Shown: in pieces, positions 43,594 to 50,942 of the stretch | How positions within the stretch are numbered: the stretch's first letter is position 1 | How the letters are laid out: every line of letters begins with the position of its first letter | Origin: Neolewinella marina | GTDB lineage: Bacteria; Bacteroidota; Bacteroidia; Chitinophagales; Saprospiraceae | Assembly: GCF_002631205.1 (NCBI RefSeq) | Contig: NZ_PDLO01000001.1 | Location: 620,001-684,000, forward strand | DNA length: 64,000 nucleotides | Reading direction: 5' to 3' | Made by a program: the position numbers and the translations under genes | The notes under the pieces: model-generated | Database searches by the model: none | The model's input: only the letters and a program-made list of their open reading frames with translations | What the model was told of the DNA's origin: nothing

Positions 43594-44684
43594 TTCTTCT
43601 TGTTCTGCTTGTAGTCGCGGAAGACGAAGTCGCCCAGCCCCTGCAGTCCGCTGTAGTAGGCCTTGCCGCCGTTGGTTTCGGTGAAACTCTGCACGAACTG
43701 TACGAGGTAGGGGTCGCGGGCGATCATGAAGGTGGTGACGGGGATGCTGATCTTGCGCAGGCGGGCGGCCAGGTTGAGGGTACGGTTGACGATGGTGCGG
43801 TCGAGCCCCATGCTGTTCTTGATATAGCGCTTGCCGCGCTTGATGCAGGTGGGCTTGCCGTCGGTGATCATGAAGATCTGCTTGTTGGGGTTGCGCCGCC
43901 GGCGGAGGATGTCCATGGCCAGTTCCAGGCCGGCCACCGTATTCGTGTGGTAGGGCCCCACCTGGAGGTAGGGCAGGTCCTTGATCTCTACCGGCCAGGC
44001 GTCGTTGCCGAAGACGATGATGTCGAGGGTGTCCTTGGGGAAGCGGGTGGTGATGTACTCGCTCAGGGCCATGGCCACCTTCTTGGCGGGGGTGATGCGG
44101 TCCTCGCCGTAGAGGATCATGGAGTGGCTGATGTCGATCATGAGCACGGTCGACATCTGGGCCTGGTAGTGGGTTTCGTACACCTCCAGGTCGCCGGTGG
44201 TGAGCTGGAAGTCGTCGATGCCGTGGTTGATTTGGGCATTGCGCAGGCTTTCACTGACGGCCATCTTGTCGAGGGGGTCGCCGAATTCAAAGGGCCGGCG
44301 TTCGCTGGTCGTTTCGTCGCCCCGGCCGCTGTAGCGGGTACTGTGGTTGCCGCGTTTGGTCTTCTTGATTTCTCCGAAGATGTCCTTGAGGGCCTTCTGC
44401 CGCAGCTCTCCTTCCATCTTGGCGGTGGGCACGTAGCCGGGGGAGCCGGGGCCGTCGCCGGGCTGGATGTAGTTCTTGTCGATCAGCTCCTGGATGAAAT
44501 CCCCGATTCCGTAGTCGTCGTCGGTGAGCTCGTACTGCCGGTCGAGGTTGGTGAGCCACTGCAGGGCCTCGCCCACGTTGCCGGAGGTGTGGGTGAGCAG
44601 TTCCTGGAAGAGCTTGAGGAGCTTTTCGAAGGGGGTTTCGTCGTTCTGCCCGGGGATGTAGTTTGAGAATTTCCAGCCTATCAT
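43590..44684 (-). CDS. VWA-domain protein (CoxE/BatA-like)
   Basis: The 364-residue cytoplasmic protein has an N-terminal helical region and a C-terminal von Willebrand A domain (about 180-355). The metal site is visible as STVLMIDISHSM (Asp-x-Ser-x-Ser form), with IFMITDGKPT as the second loop. Such proteins usually work with a MoxR-type AAA ATPase to remodel or insert cofactors into targets; no MoxR gene is adjacent. No membrane anchor or signal peptide. It is followed by an overlapping small exported-protein gene. Confidence 0.85.
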   Translation of the reverse strand: MIGWKFSNYIPGQNDETPFEKLLKLFQELLTHTSGNVGEALQWLTNLDRQYELTDDDYGIGDFIQELIDKNYIQPGDGPGSPGYVPTAKMEGELRQKALKDIFGEIKKTKRGNHSTRYSGRGDETTSERRPFEFGDPLDKMAVSESLRNAQINHGIDDFQLTTGDLEVYETHYQAQMSTVLMIDISHSMILYGEDRITPAKKVAMALSEYITTRFPKDTLDIIVFGNDAWPVEIKDLPYLQVGPYHTNTVAGLELAMDILRRRRNPNKQIFMITDGKPTCIKRGKRYIKNSMGLDRTIVNRTLNLAARLRKISIPVTTFMIARDPYLVQFVQSFTETNGGKAYYSGLQGLGDFVFRDYKQNKKK

Positions 44685-44733
44685 GCTAGCACAACAGGCG
44701 GGGGCGGGGCGGGGTTGCGGTCCGTGGGTGAGT

Positions 44734-44788
44734 GGTCGGACGACTTAAGTGGTCCGACCGGTTAATCGTCGGACGACTAACCGGTCGG
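44734..44788. repeat. REP-type palindromes upstream of the RAYT gene
   Basis: GGTCGGAC (44734-44741) and GTCCGACC (44752-44759) bracket ACTTAAGT, forming a near-perfect 26-bp palindrome. It overlaps a second one, CCGACCGGTTA (44754-44764) with TAACCGGTCGG (44778-44788), which encloses the shorter palindrome TCGTCGGACGA. Identical motifs recur inverted after the transposase gene, the arrangement expected of REP elements mobilised by a RAYT. Confidence 0.85.
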
Positions 44789-44817
44789 AGGAAGCAGCCG
44801 GGGAGCAAACTTTAACA

Positions 44818-44840
44818 GCAGTCCACATATAGTAGACTGC
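44818..44840. other. Dyad just before the RAYT start
   Basis: GCAGTC (44818-44823) mirrors GACTGC (44835-44840), with AC and GT in symmetric places inside, leaving one mismatch. It is 20 bases before the transposase ATG and unlike the GGACGAC palindromes, so it may be a regulatory site or mRNA hairpin. Confidence 0.4.
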
Positions 44841-44859
44841 CAGGGAAGAACTTGCGGCT

Positions 44860-45546
44860 ATGTATAGTTCCGAAGTCATCTACCACGTCTATAACCAAAG
44901 TATTAACTATGAAACCGTATTCCGTTCCGAGCGGAATTACCGCTACTTTCTAAAAAAGGTGAAACGACACCTCTGCCCCTACGCGGACATATTCGCGTTC
45001 TGCTTAATGCCCGATCACTTCCACTTTTTGCTGAAGCCAAACGAACTGGGTTGTCAGCAAAGCCCCTCAGGTCGCTACCGACGCAAGGATGAGGAGCCCA
45101 CCGAAAAGGCGGTTTACCAGCAGAATCTATCCCACGGGCTGAAGGTGCTGCTGAGCAGCTACACCCGGGCACTCTACAAGGAGGTGGGCCGCCGGGGATC
45201 GTTGTTCAAGGCGGGCACCGAAGCAAAACCCGGTTACGAGAATTTTTACCCGGACGCTTCCGCCCTCGACGCGGAAAAGCCGTTTACCCTCTTTATTCCC
45301 TACCTGAAGATCTGCTTCTTCTACATTCACGACAACCCGACCAAGGCCAACTTGGTCACCGATCCGCTGGAGTGGGAACACTCGTCGGCGCTGGATTATG
45401 CGGGGTACCGGGACTCGGGAATCTGCAACTTCGCCCTGACGGAGCAGTTGCTGGGTATTTCGCGCCAGCCGTCCGTGGGTGACTCGTCCGACCGGTTAGT
45501 GGTCGGACCACTTAAGTCGTCCGACCAGTTCAGCAAGGACGACTAA
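44860..45546 (+). CDS. REP-associated tyrosine transposase (RAYT, Y1 HUH family)
   Basis: Single-strand DNA transposase-like enzyme of 228 residues that acts on REP palindromes. The HUH motif is His53 and His55 in MPDHFHFLLKP. The candidate nucleophile is Tyr155 in FFYIHDNPTKANLV, placed as in the family. The flanking palindromes are the likely substrates. About residues 209-223 (in GDSSDRLVVGPLKSSD) are encoded by REP sequence itself, so the true functional C-terminus may be near residue 205, with the stop supplied by the repeat. The catalytic core looks intact. Confidence 0.88.
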   Translation: MYSSEVIYHVYNQSINYETVFRSERNYRYFLKKVKRHLCPYADIFAFCLMPDHFHFLLKPNELGCQQSPSGRYRRKDEEPTEKAVYQQNLSHGLKVLLSSYTRALYKEVGRRGSLFKAGTEAKPGYENFYPDASALDAEKPFTLFIPYLKICFFYIHDNPTKANLVTDPLEWEHSSALDYAGYRDSGICNFALTEQLLGISRQPSVGDSSDRLVVGPLKSSDQFSKDD

Positions 45547-45587
45547 GTGGTCCAATCAAAATTCGTCGGACGACTAAGTCGTCCGAC
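45486..45587. repeat. REP-type palindromes overlapping the RAYT 3' end
   Basis: The array starts inside the coding end: 45501-45526 is almost identical to the upstream 26-bp palindrome in inverted orientation, with CGACCGGTTA before it. Further copies are GGACGACTAAGTGGTCC at 45537-45553 and a perfect hairpin at 45565-45587 (11-bp stem, one-base loop). Together with the upstream pair there are at least five related palindromes. The array reaches the end of hemD (stop at 45594-45592). Confidence 0.85.
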
Positions 45588-45591
45588 CACT

Positions 45592-46239
45592 TTACGCCGG
45601 ACGACCAGCCAACAACTGCACCAACCCCTCCTCGCTCGGCTCCGCCGGCCAGCGGCAGTCGATGCCCCGCCGCGCCAGCTCGCTGCCAGTACTCGGCCCG
45701 ATGGCGACTACCCGCGCCCCCGCGGGCAGGGGGTAATGGTCCAGGTAGGCCGCCACGTTCAGGGGGCTGGTAAAGATGTAGGTCCTGGCATCAATGGGTC
45801 CGGCGGGGGGTACCGGCAGGTTGTCGTAGCACACCGCGTCGAGGACGGTGAGCCGGTCGGCCAGGGCGGTCTGCACACTGAGCCGCGACTGCCGCGCCCG
45901 GGGAAAGAAGACCCGCCGGCCATCCGCCACGGCCAGAAAATCCTCCGCGGCCCGCCCCGGATGGCCATCCCCGCAAAAATCAACCGGCAGGGACCGCCCC
46001 AGCAGCGCCGTGGCGGTACTGCCCCCGATGGCTGCGACCCGCACCCCGGAGGGAACCTCCCCCCCGGCAAACCGCACGGCCCGCGCACTGTAGAAGAACC
46101 ACCAGTCGGCCGCCGCCGGGGGCGTAAAGGCCACCGCGGAAAACCGCAGCAGCGACTGGGCGTGGATCGCCGCCCCCGATTGTTCCGCCCAGTTCCGCAG
46201 GGGACTATCGGGTTTCAGTTCGCGGCTAATGAAGATCAT
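45592..46239 (-). CDS. hemD: Uroporphyrinogen-III synthase
   Basis: Closes hydroxymethylbilane with ring-D inversion to make uroporphyrinogen III for haem. The 215-residue protein has the loosely conserved family features: the start IFISRELKP, FYSARAVRF, VRVAAIGGSTATAL, YIFTSPLNVAAYL and VVAIGPSTGSELARRG. The family is poorly conserved but this combination is distinctive. Its coding end lies beside the REP array. It follows the NYN gene by two bases, so both are probably cotranscribed. Confidence 0.85.
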   Translation of the reverse strand: MIFISRELKPDSPLRNWAEQSGAAIHAQSLLRFSAVAFTPPAAADWWFFYSARAVRFAGGEVPSGVRVAAIGGSTATALLGRSLPVDFCGDGHPGRAAEDFLAVADGRRVFFPRARQSRLSVQTALADRLTVLDAVCYDNLPVPPAGPIDARTYIFTSPLNVAAYLDHYPLPAGARVVAIGPSTGSELARRGIDCRWPAEPSEEGLVQLLAGRPA

Positions 46240-46241
46240 GC

Positions 46242-47198
46242 TTATTCCTGTTCGCCGTCCTCCTCGAGTTCACCGAGGAAGTAGACCTCCTGGGCGACCA
46301 ATTTGCCCTTGTCGCTGTGGGCCAGGGTAAATTCTACCGGATCACCCTCCAGCAGGTCCTCGAAGCGGACGTTCTTGACGTTGGTATGGTGGAAGAACAG
46401 GTTGTTCGGGGGATAGGTTATGAAGCCGTAGCCGCCTTTCAGGCTGAAGATGTGACTTTCCATCACCTCCCCGATCTCTCCCTCCACGGGATCCTCGAGC
46501 ACCGGGCTGGGAGCCGGCTTCTCTTCGCCACCGTTCGATTCCTTCTTTTTCTCCGTCACGAAGAGGCTGTCCACCACCCGGCGGTCGGCTTCCGTCTGCG
46601 GATGGTCGATCAGTTCCGACATCGCGATGGGATAGCTGGCTTCCCGCAGGAGGTCCTGGCTGGTCCGCGTCACCATTCCGCTGCCGCTATCGGTGGTGAA
46701 CTCGAAGTCCCAGCCGATGACCATCACCCGGGCACCCAGGGCGTTCAGCTTGCGGGCCAGGGGGACGTAATCACCGTCGCTGGCGATGAGCACCACCACG
46801 TCGAAGCGGCGCAGGGCGGTCTGCTCGTAAGCTTCCAGGGCGAACCAGACGTCGATCCCCTTCTCGTGGCGGCGACCGTGACTGGAACGCAGGGGCGAGT
46901 AATGGGTGGTCACTCCGCTCGACATCAGGATGTCGTCGAATACCCGGTCGTAGTAAAGGGCGCTGCCGCGTTGCTGGGCCTCGGTGGCGTTGAGGCGGCC
47001 GCGGAAATAGTGGCTGTCGACAATCTTGCAGCGGCTCAGGGGCACCCCTTCTTCCTGGGCCACCCGGCTTTCGATGAACTGGTGGAGACCGGTGATGCTT
47101 AACCGGCGGCGCTGGGGATGGTCGTAGTTGTAGTAATTGCTGACGTGGAGAAAGTAATTTCCGTCGTAGAAGACGCCTATTTTGGTCAGTTGGGGCAT
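46242..47198 (-). CDS. NYN-domain RNase-like protein fused to a cold-shock-like domain
   Basis: The 318-residue protein has an N-terminal NYN (PIN-like, LabA/DUF88) domain: VFYDGNYFL with Asp12, KGIDVWFALEAYEQ and VVVLIASDGDYVPLARKL carry the acidic residues expected to bind metal for RNA cleavage. A charged linker (about 205-245, EKKKESNGGEEK) leads to a C-terminal cold-shock-like OB domain with KGGYGFITYPPNNLFFHHTN, which would bind single-stranded RNA. It suggests a targeted RNA nuclease; the target is unknown. tRNA-Lys and rpsO lie upstream, separated by a terminator. Confidence 0.85.
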   Translation of the reverse strand: MPQLTKIGVFYDGNYFLHVSNYYNYDHPQRRRLSITGLHQFIESRVAQEEGVPLSRCKIVDSHYFRGRLNATEAQQRGSALYYDRVFDDILMSSGVTTHYSPLRSSHGRRHEKGIDVWFALEAYEQTALRRFDVVVLIASDGDYVPLARKLNALGARVMVIGWDFEFTTDSGSGMVTRTSQDLLREASYPIAMSELIDHPQTEADRRVVDSLFVTEKKKESNGGEEKPAPSPVLEDPVEGEIGEVMESHIFSLKGGYGFITYPPNNLFFHHTNVKNVRFEDLLEGDPVEFTLAHSDKGKLVAQEVYFLGELEEDGEQE

Positions 47199-47254
47199 GG
47201 CTATGGTTATGGCTTATGTTGCACCCCCGCGGACCTATGGTGGCCCGACCGGGG

Positions 47255-47295
47255 GAAAAAACAAAAGCCCCATCCACGAATCGTGAACGGGGCTT
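47255..47295 (-). terminator. Terminator of tRNA-Lys
   Basis: On the minus strand AAGCCCC (47295-47289) pairs with GGGGCTT (47271-47265), with an inner CACG/CGTG stem, followed by TTGTTTTTTC. It ends the tRNA transcript before the NYN gene. Confidence 0.85.
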
Positions 47296-47304
47296 AGTGT
47301 ATAG

Positions 47305-47378
47305 TGAGCCCCCAGGGGCTCGAACCCTGGACCCCCTCATTAAAAGTGAGGTGCTCTAGCCAACTGAGCTAGGGGCTC
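47305..47378 (-). tRNA. tRNA-Lys (anticodon TTT)
   Basis: A 74-base cloverleaf. The acceptor arm GAGCCCC pairs with GGGGCTC, the D arm is GCTC with GAGC, the anticodon arm CCTCA/TGAGG encloses CTTTTAA with anticodon TTT, and the T arm is CAGGG-TTCGAGC-CCCTG. The 3' CCA is not encoded. A consensus promoter lies 29 bases upstream and a terminator follows. Confidence 0.96.
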
Positions 47379-47406
47379 TGGAGGATGCTTTATTTCTAAA
47401 GCGACG

Positions 47407-47438
47407 CAAAGGTAATAACACCCATCTTACTTTACCAA
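47407..47438 (-). promoter_or_regulatory. tRNA-Lys promoter
   Basis: TACCTTTG (47414-47407, minus strand) matches TAnnTTTG and a TTG lies at 47438-47436, 21 bp upstream. The predicted transcription start is about 25 bases before the tRNA. Confidence 0.7.
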
Positions 47439-47465
47439 GCCGAGGGTGAAATTCTTTGCGAATTC

Positions 47466-47741
47466 CTACTTCCGGATGCCAAGCTTGCCGATGAGCGAGC
47501 GGTATCCTTCAAGATCTTTGCGCTTGAGGTAGTTCAGCATCTTGCCCCGGCTGCCCACGAGGGAGAGCAGCGCCTTGCGGCTGCTGTGGTCCTTGGGGTG
47601 CTGGCGGAGGTGATCGGAAAGCGACTTGATGCGGTAGGTGAACAGAGCGATCTGTCCTTCGGTGGATCCGGTATTCTGAGCGGAGCCGCCGTACTCGGTG
47701 AAGATTTCATCCATCTTCTCCTGCGTGAGGTATACTGGCAT
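47466..47741 (-). CDS. rpsO: 30S ribosomal protein S15
   Basis: A 91-residue primary rRNA-binding protein of the small subunit. The conserved core reads [21 protein letters not shown], then [22 protein letters not shown] and NYLKRKD. Length is as usual. The ATG follows a leader of about 66 bases after a consensus promoter, long enough for S15 autoregulation, which is known in other bacteria but not shown here. Confidence 0.97.
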   Translation of the reverse strand: MPVYLTQEKMDEIFTEYGGSAQNTGSTEGQIALFTYRIKSLSDHLRQHPKDHSSRKALLSLVGSRGKMLNYLKRKDLEGYRSLIGKLGIRK

Positions 47742-47811
47742 AATGTAGAGCCTTTAGTAAATAGCCGCCGGAAGTGACGACTAATCAGTTAAAGCGAAAA
47801 ATTTCGGCCCG

Positions 47812-47819
47812 CAAAGGTA
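47812..47819 (-). promoter_or_regulatory. rpsO promoter -7 box
   Basis: TACCTTTG on the minus strand matches TAnnTTTG. It lies 70 bases before the rpsO ATG. A clear -33 TTG was not seen. Confidence 0.6.
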
Positions 47820-47910
47820 GGGAATATTTTCGTAGCGCGCTAATCTTCTCTCCACTTTGCCAATCGCGGTAGGCGCCCACGGGTTACCTTCGAAGCCTAA
47901 AGCCCCCCCG

Positions 47911-49350
47911 ATGAAGTACCTAAGCCCCCTGCTCCTCGCCCTGTTCCTCGGCACCTGCGTCCGCGCCCAGACCTATATAAGTGTCGAACGCCAGGATTCG
48001 GTGACTACCGCCCTGCTTGCACTGGTACTGCCCATCGACGCCCGCTACGACGTGGTCAATTATAAGGTACGCTACCGGACCGTCGACGTCTTCGGCCAGC
48101 CGGATACGGCCAGCGGTCTGCTCAGCATCCCCTATGACCGGGGCCTGCAGTTCCCCCTGGCAGCCTACCAACACGGCACCGCCACCAGCCGGGAAGCCGT
48201 GCCCAGCCGACCGGGCGTACAGGAGCGACTGGTAGTGAATGCCCTGGCCACCTACGGCTATATTACGGTTGCGGCGGACTACAGTGGGCTCGGCGACAGC
48301 GACGGCTTCCACCCCTACGTCCACGCCGAATCCGAAGCCCGCGCGGGGCGTGACCTGCTGCTCGCCGCCCGACAGTGGCTGGAGGAAAGGAACATTCCCT
48401 TCAACGACCAGCTCTTCGTGGCCGGGTATAGCCAGGGGGGCCACGCCGCCCAGGCCCTGCACCGCTACCTGCAGCTCAATCCGGCGGAAGATGACCTGGT
48501 CGTTACAGCGGGCGCCCACCTGTCGGGCCCCTACAGCATCAGCGACGTGATGCGGGAAGCCACCCTCTCGGACAACCCCACCACCTTTCCGGCTTTCATC
48601 GTCACCACCTACCTGAGCTACGACTACGTGTACGGCCTCTTCGACGAGCTGAACCAACTCATCACCCCGCCCTATCTGGAGGCCGCCAGGCGATTCAAAA
48701 CCGAGGCGACCACCCTGGAGGAATTCAACGCCGAGCTCATCCAACTGCTGGAGGAGCGGGCCGAAACCGTAACCGACGTGCTGCAGGACTCCATCCGCGA
48801 ACAGCTCCTCAGCGAGGACCCCGACAGCCGCCTGCTGCGGGTGATGCGCGAGAACGACACCTACGCCTGGCCCCCCGAGGCCCCTACCCTGCTGTATTAC
48901 TGCACCCAGGACGAGCAGGTCCCCGGCCGCAACGCGGTGGTCGCCGACAGCGTCATGACCGCCCTCGGCTCCACCAGTGTAGTGTTGGAGAGCGGAGGCG
49001 CGCGCGGTCACGGGCAGTGCTTCGTGCCGGCACTGGAATCTACCCTGGAGTTCTTTGAGCAATTCGCCCGCCGGGACCCGGCCACCAGCACGGGACAACC
49101 GCTCGAACTGCCCGCCTTCACCCTAAGTCCGAACCCCGTACCCGCGGGCGGCAACCTCCAGCTCCACGGCCTGCCGCCCACCCCCGTGCACTACGAGCTG
49201 TACGACGTGGGTGGACGCACCTTGCAACGGGGCACACTGGACGCCAATCGCTCCATCCAACTGAAGGGATCCGACCGCCGGGGGCTGTTCCTGCTACGCA
49301 TTACCCTGCCCAGTGGAGATTTCGTGGTGCGCAAGGTGGTCGTTCGCTAG
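47911..49350 (+). CDS. Secreted alpha/beta hydrolase with type IX secretion signal
   Basis: The 479-residue protein has a signal peptide (about 1-19, LALFLGTCVRAQ). The alpha/beta hydrolase domain carries the nucleophile Ser174 in VAGYSQGGHAAQ, a likely acid in YYCTQDEQVPGRN and the His in RGHGQCFVP. This resembles secretory lipase/feruloyl esterase-type hydrolases. The C-terminal part is a type IX sorting domain (from LSPNPVPAGGN, with GLFLLRITLPSG near the end). It would be exported across the outer membrane. The frame is open from 47857, but ATG 47911 starts the signal peptide. The substrate is unknown. Confidence 0.86.
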   Translation: MKYLSPLLLALFLGTCVRAQTYISVERQDSVTTALLALVLPIDARYDVVNYKVRYRTVDVFGQPDTASGLLSIPYDRGLQFPLAAYQHGTATSREAVPSRPGVQERLVVNALATYGYITVAADYSGLGDSDGFHPYVHAESEARAGRDLLLAARQWLEERNIPFNDQLFVAGYSQGGHAAQALHRYLQLNPAEDDLVVTAGAHLSGPYSISDVMREATLSDNPTTFPAFIVTTYLSYDYVYGLFDELNQLITPPYLEAARRFKTEATTLEEFNAELIQLLEERAETVTDVLQDSIREQLLSEDPDSRLLRVMRENDTYAWPPEAPTLLYYCTQDEQVPGRNAVVADSVMTALGSTSVVLESGGARGHGQCFVPALESTLEFFEQFARRDPATSTGQPLELPAFTLSPNPVPAGGNLQLHGLPPTPVHYELYDVGGRTLQRGTLDANRSIQLKGSDRRGLFLLRITLPSGDFVVRKVVVR

Positions 49351-49370
49351 ACAACCCCTTTCTTAGCCAT

Positions 49371-49820
49371 ATGAACATACAGCTACGCCAGGGGACGGCC
49401 CAGGACCTCCCCGCCGTGCACGGACTGGTAGGCGAACTGGCCCGTTTCGAACGCGCGGAATCCAGTTTCACCGCCACCCTGGAAGAATACCAGGAGGATT
49501 TTGCCGACGGCTTCTTTGAAGTGATTGTCGCCGAAGACGTGGAGCAGGGCAAGGTGGTCGGCATGGCCCTCTACAATTTTGTCTACAGCACCTGGAAAGG
49601 CCGCATGCTTTACCTCGAGGACTTCGTACTTACCCCCAGCTACCGCCGGCTCGGGATTGGGCAGCGACTGTGGGACGTGCTGAAGGAAAGGGGGCGCGAA
49701 CGCGGGTGCAAACTGATGAAGTGGCAAGTCCTGGATTGGAACGAGGACGCCATCCGCTTCTACAAATCCCAGGATGCGGAGATCGAGACGGAGTGGTACA
49801 ATGGTAAGCTGCCCCTCTAG
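49371..49820 (+). CDS. GNAT-family N-acetyltransferase
   Basis: Acetyl-CoA dependent transferase of 149 residues. The acetyl-CoA loop is YRRLGIGQRLWDVLKERG (R/Q-x-x-G-x-G form), and the preceding strand carries the segment LYLEDFVLTPSYRR. The end (KWQVLDWNEDAIRFYKSQ) is typical of spermidine/diamine-acetyltransferase-like GNATs. A polyamine-type substrate is possible but not shown. It follows the hydrolase gene by 20 bases and overlaps the end of the convergent prenyl synthase gene by four bases. Confidence 0.9.
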   Translation: MNIQLRQGTAQDLPAVHGLVGELARFERAESSFTATLEEYQEDFADGFFEVIVAEDVEQGKVVGMALYNFVYSTWKGRMLYLEDFVLTPSYRRLGIGQRLWDVLKERGRERGCKLMKWQVLDWNEDAIRFYKSQDAEIETEWYNGKLPL

Positions 49821-50815
49821 CTTTCCCGCCGCAGCAGGCTGTCGGCTACCTCCCGCAGCACCGCTTTCCAGGCGGGGTCGCCGCTGACGGCGTCCAGGTG
49901 GGCGTAGGCCTCGGACTGGAAGGTATCGCGCATCTCCCCTACCAGTTCCGGAATCCGCCGCAGCCGCATCAGCTCCGTTACCCGGGCCACCTTGGGTGCC
50001 GGATCCTTGGGGGAGTGGCTGAACCAGTGGATCAGCTCTTCCCGCTCCCCGGCTTCCAGGTCCTCCACCGCCTTGATGTAGAGGAAGGTCTTTTTGTTGC
50101 GAATGATGTCGTTGCCCGTCAGCTTCCCGGTCTGGGCACCGTCGCCGAAGGTATCCAGCAGGTCGTCGTGCACTTGGAAGGCCAGACCGGTGAGGCGACC
50201 AAAGGCGTAGAGGTGATCGGCGTCCGCCCGTGAAGCCCCGGCGGCCAGGGCGCCCATTTCCAGGGCACCGCCCAGCAGCACCGCGGTTTTGAGTTCGATC
50301 ATCTTGAGGTACTCTTCGATGGTCACGTCGCTGCGGCGCTCGAAGTCGACGTCGTACTGCTGCCCTTCGCATACTCCGGTGGCTACCCGGTTGAAGGTGT
50401 CCAGGAGTTCGGGCAGCCGCGAGCGGTCGGGCAAGCGGCTGAGCAGGTCGTAAGCCTTGATGAGCATCAGGTCGCCGCTGAGGATGGCCGTATTCACGTC
50501 CCACTTTTCGTGGACGGTCGGTTGGCCGCGCCGCAGCGGGCTTTCGTCCATGACGTCGTCGTGCAGCAGGGTAAAGTTGTGGAACACCTCCACGGCCAGG
50601 GCCACCGGCAGTCCCGCCCGACAGTCCTCCGCGTCGCCGAACATCCGGGCGGCCATCAGGGCGAGCAAGGGGCGCACGCGCTTGCCGCCGATGGACAGGA
50701 TGTATTCAATGGGTTCGTAGAGGCCGCGGGGCTCGGATGACCAGATGCTGTCGGCCAGTTTATCCAGAAACAGTTGGTGGAGTTCCTGGATTTGGCTCAG
50801 GTGTCGAAACGGCAT
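49817..50815 (-). CDS. Polyprenyl (isoprenyl) diphosphate synthase
   Basis: Trans-isoprenyl chain elongation enzyme of 332 residues that makes allylic diphosphates for quinones, lipid carriers or carotenoids. The first Asp-rich motif is LLHDDVMDESPLRRG and the second FQVHDDLLDTFGD, both DDxxD. The FEFD-type start GKRVRPLLALMAARMFG is also typical. Product chain length cannot be fixed by eye; crtZ elsewhere in the window means carotenoid precursors are needed. A consensus promoter lies 24 bases upstream. Confidence 0.93.
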   Translation of the reverse strand: MPFRHLSQIQELHQLFLDKLADSIWSSEPRGLYEPIEYILSIGGKRVRPLLALMAARMFGDAEDCRAGLPVALAVEVFHNFTLLHDDVMDESPLRRGQPTVHEKWDVNTAILSGDLMLIKAYDLLSRLPDRSRLPELLDTFNRVATGVCEGQQYDVDFERRSDVTIEEYLKMIELKTAVLLGGALEMGALAAGASRADADHLYAFGRLTGLAFQVHDDLLDTFGDGAQTGKLTGNDIIRNKKTFLYIKAVEDLEAGEREELIHWFSHSPKDPAPKVARVTELMRLRRIPELVGEMRDTFQSEAYAHLDAVSGDPAWKAVLREVADSLLRRES

Positions 50816-50839
50816 GCGGGGGGATCATTGGTCACCGGA

Positions 50840-50847
50840 CAAACATA
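50840..50847 (-). promoter_or_regulatory. Promoter -7 box of the prenyl synthase gene
   Basis: TATGTTTG on the minus strand matches TAnnTTTG. It lies 24 bases before the ATG at 50815. Confidence 0.6.
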
Positions 50848-50942
50848 CGCATTCGGCCTGTGGCGAACCGGGGGCGGGGCTGAACTTAGTGGGCCGCCAT
50901 GCGTCCTATGGTGAACTACCTGACCCCACGATTTTCTACCCC

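Noticed and set aside
44734-45587. Complete IS200/IS605 insertion sequence
   Set aside because: The protein has the RAYT layout, there is no tnpB, and the flanks are several palindromes typical of REP elements rather than single left and right ends.
47885-47892. TACCTTCG before the secreted hydrolase gene as a promoter
   Set aside because: It differs from TAnnTTTG at one key base and has no TTG at the right distance, so it was not listed, although the same string precedes the PolX-like gene.
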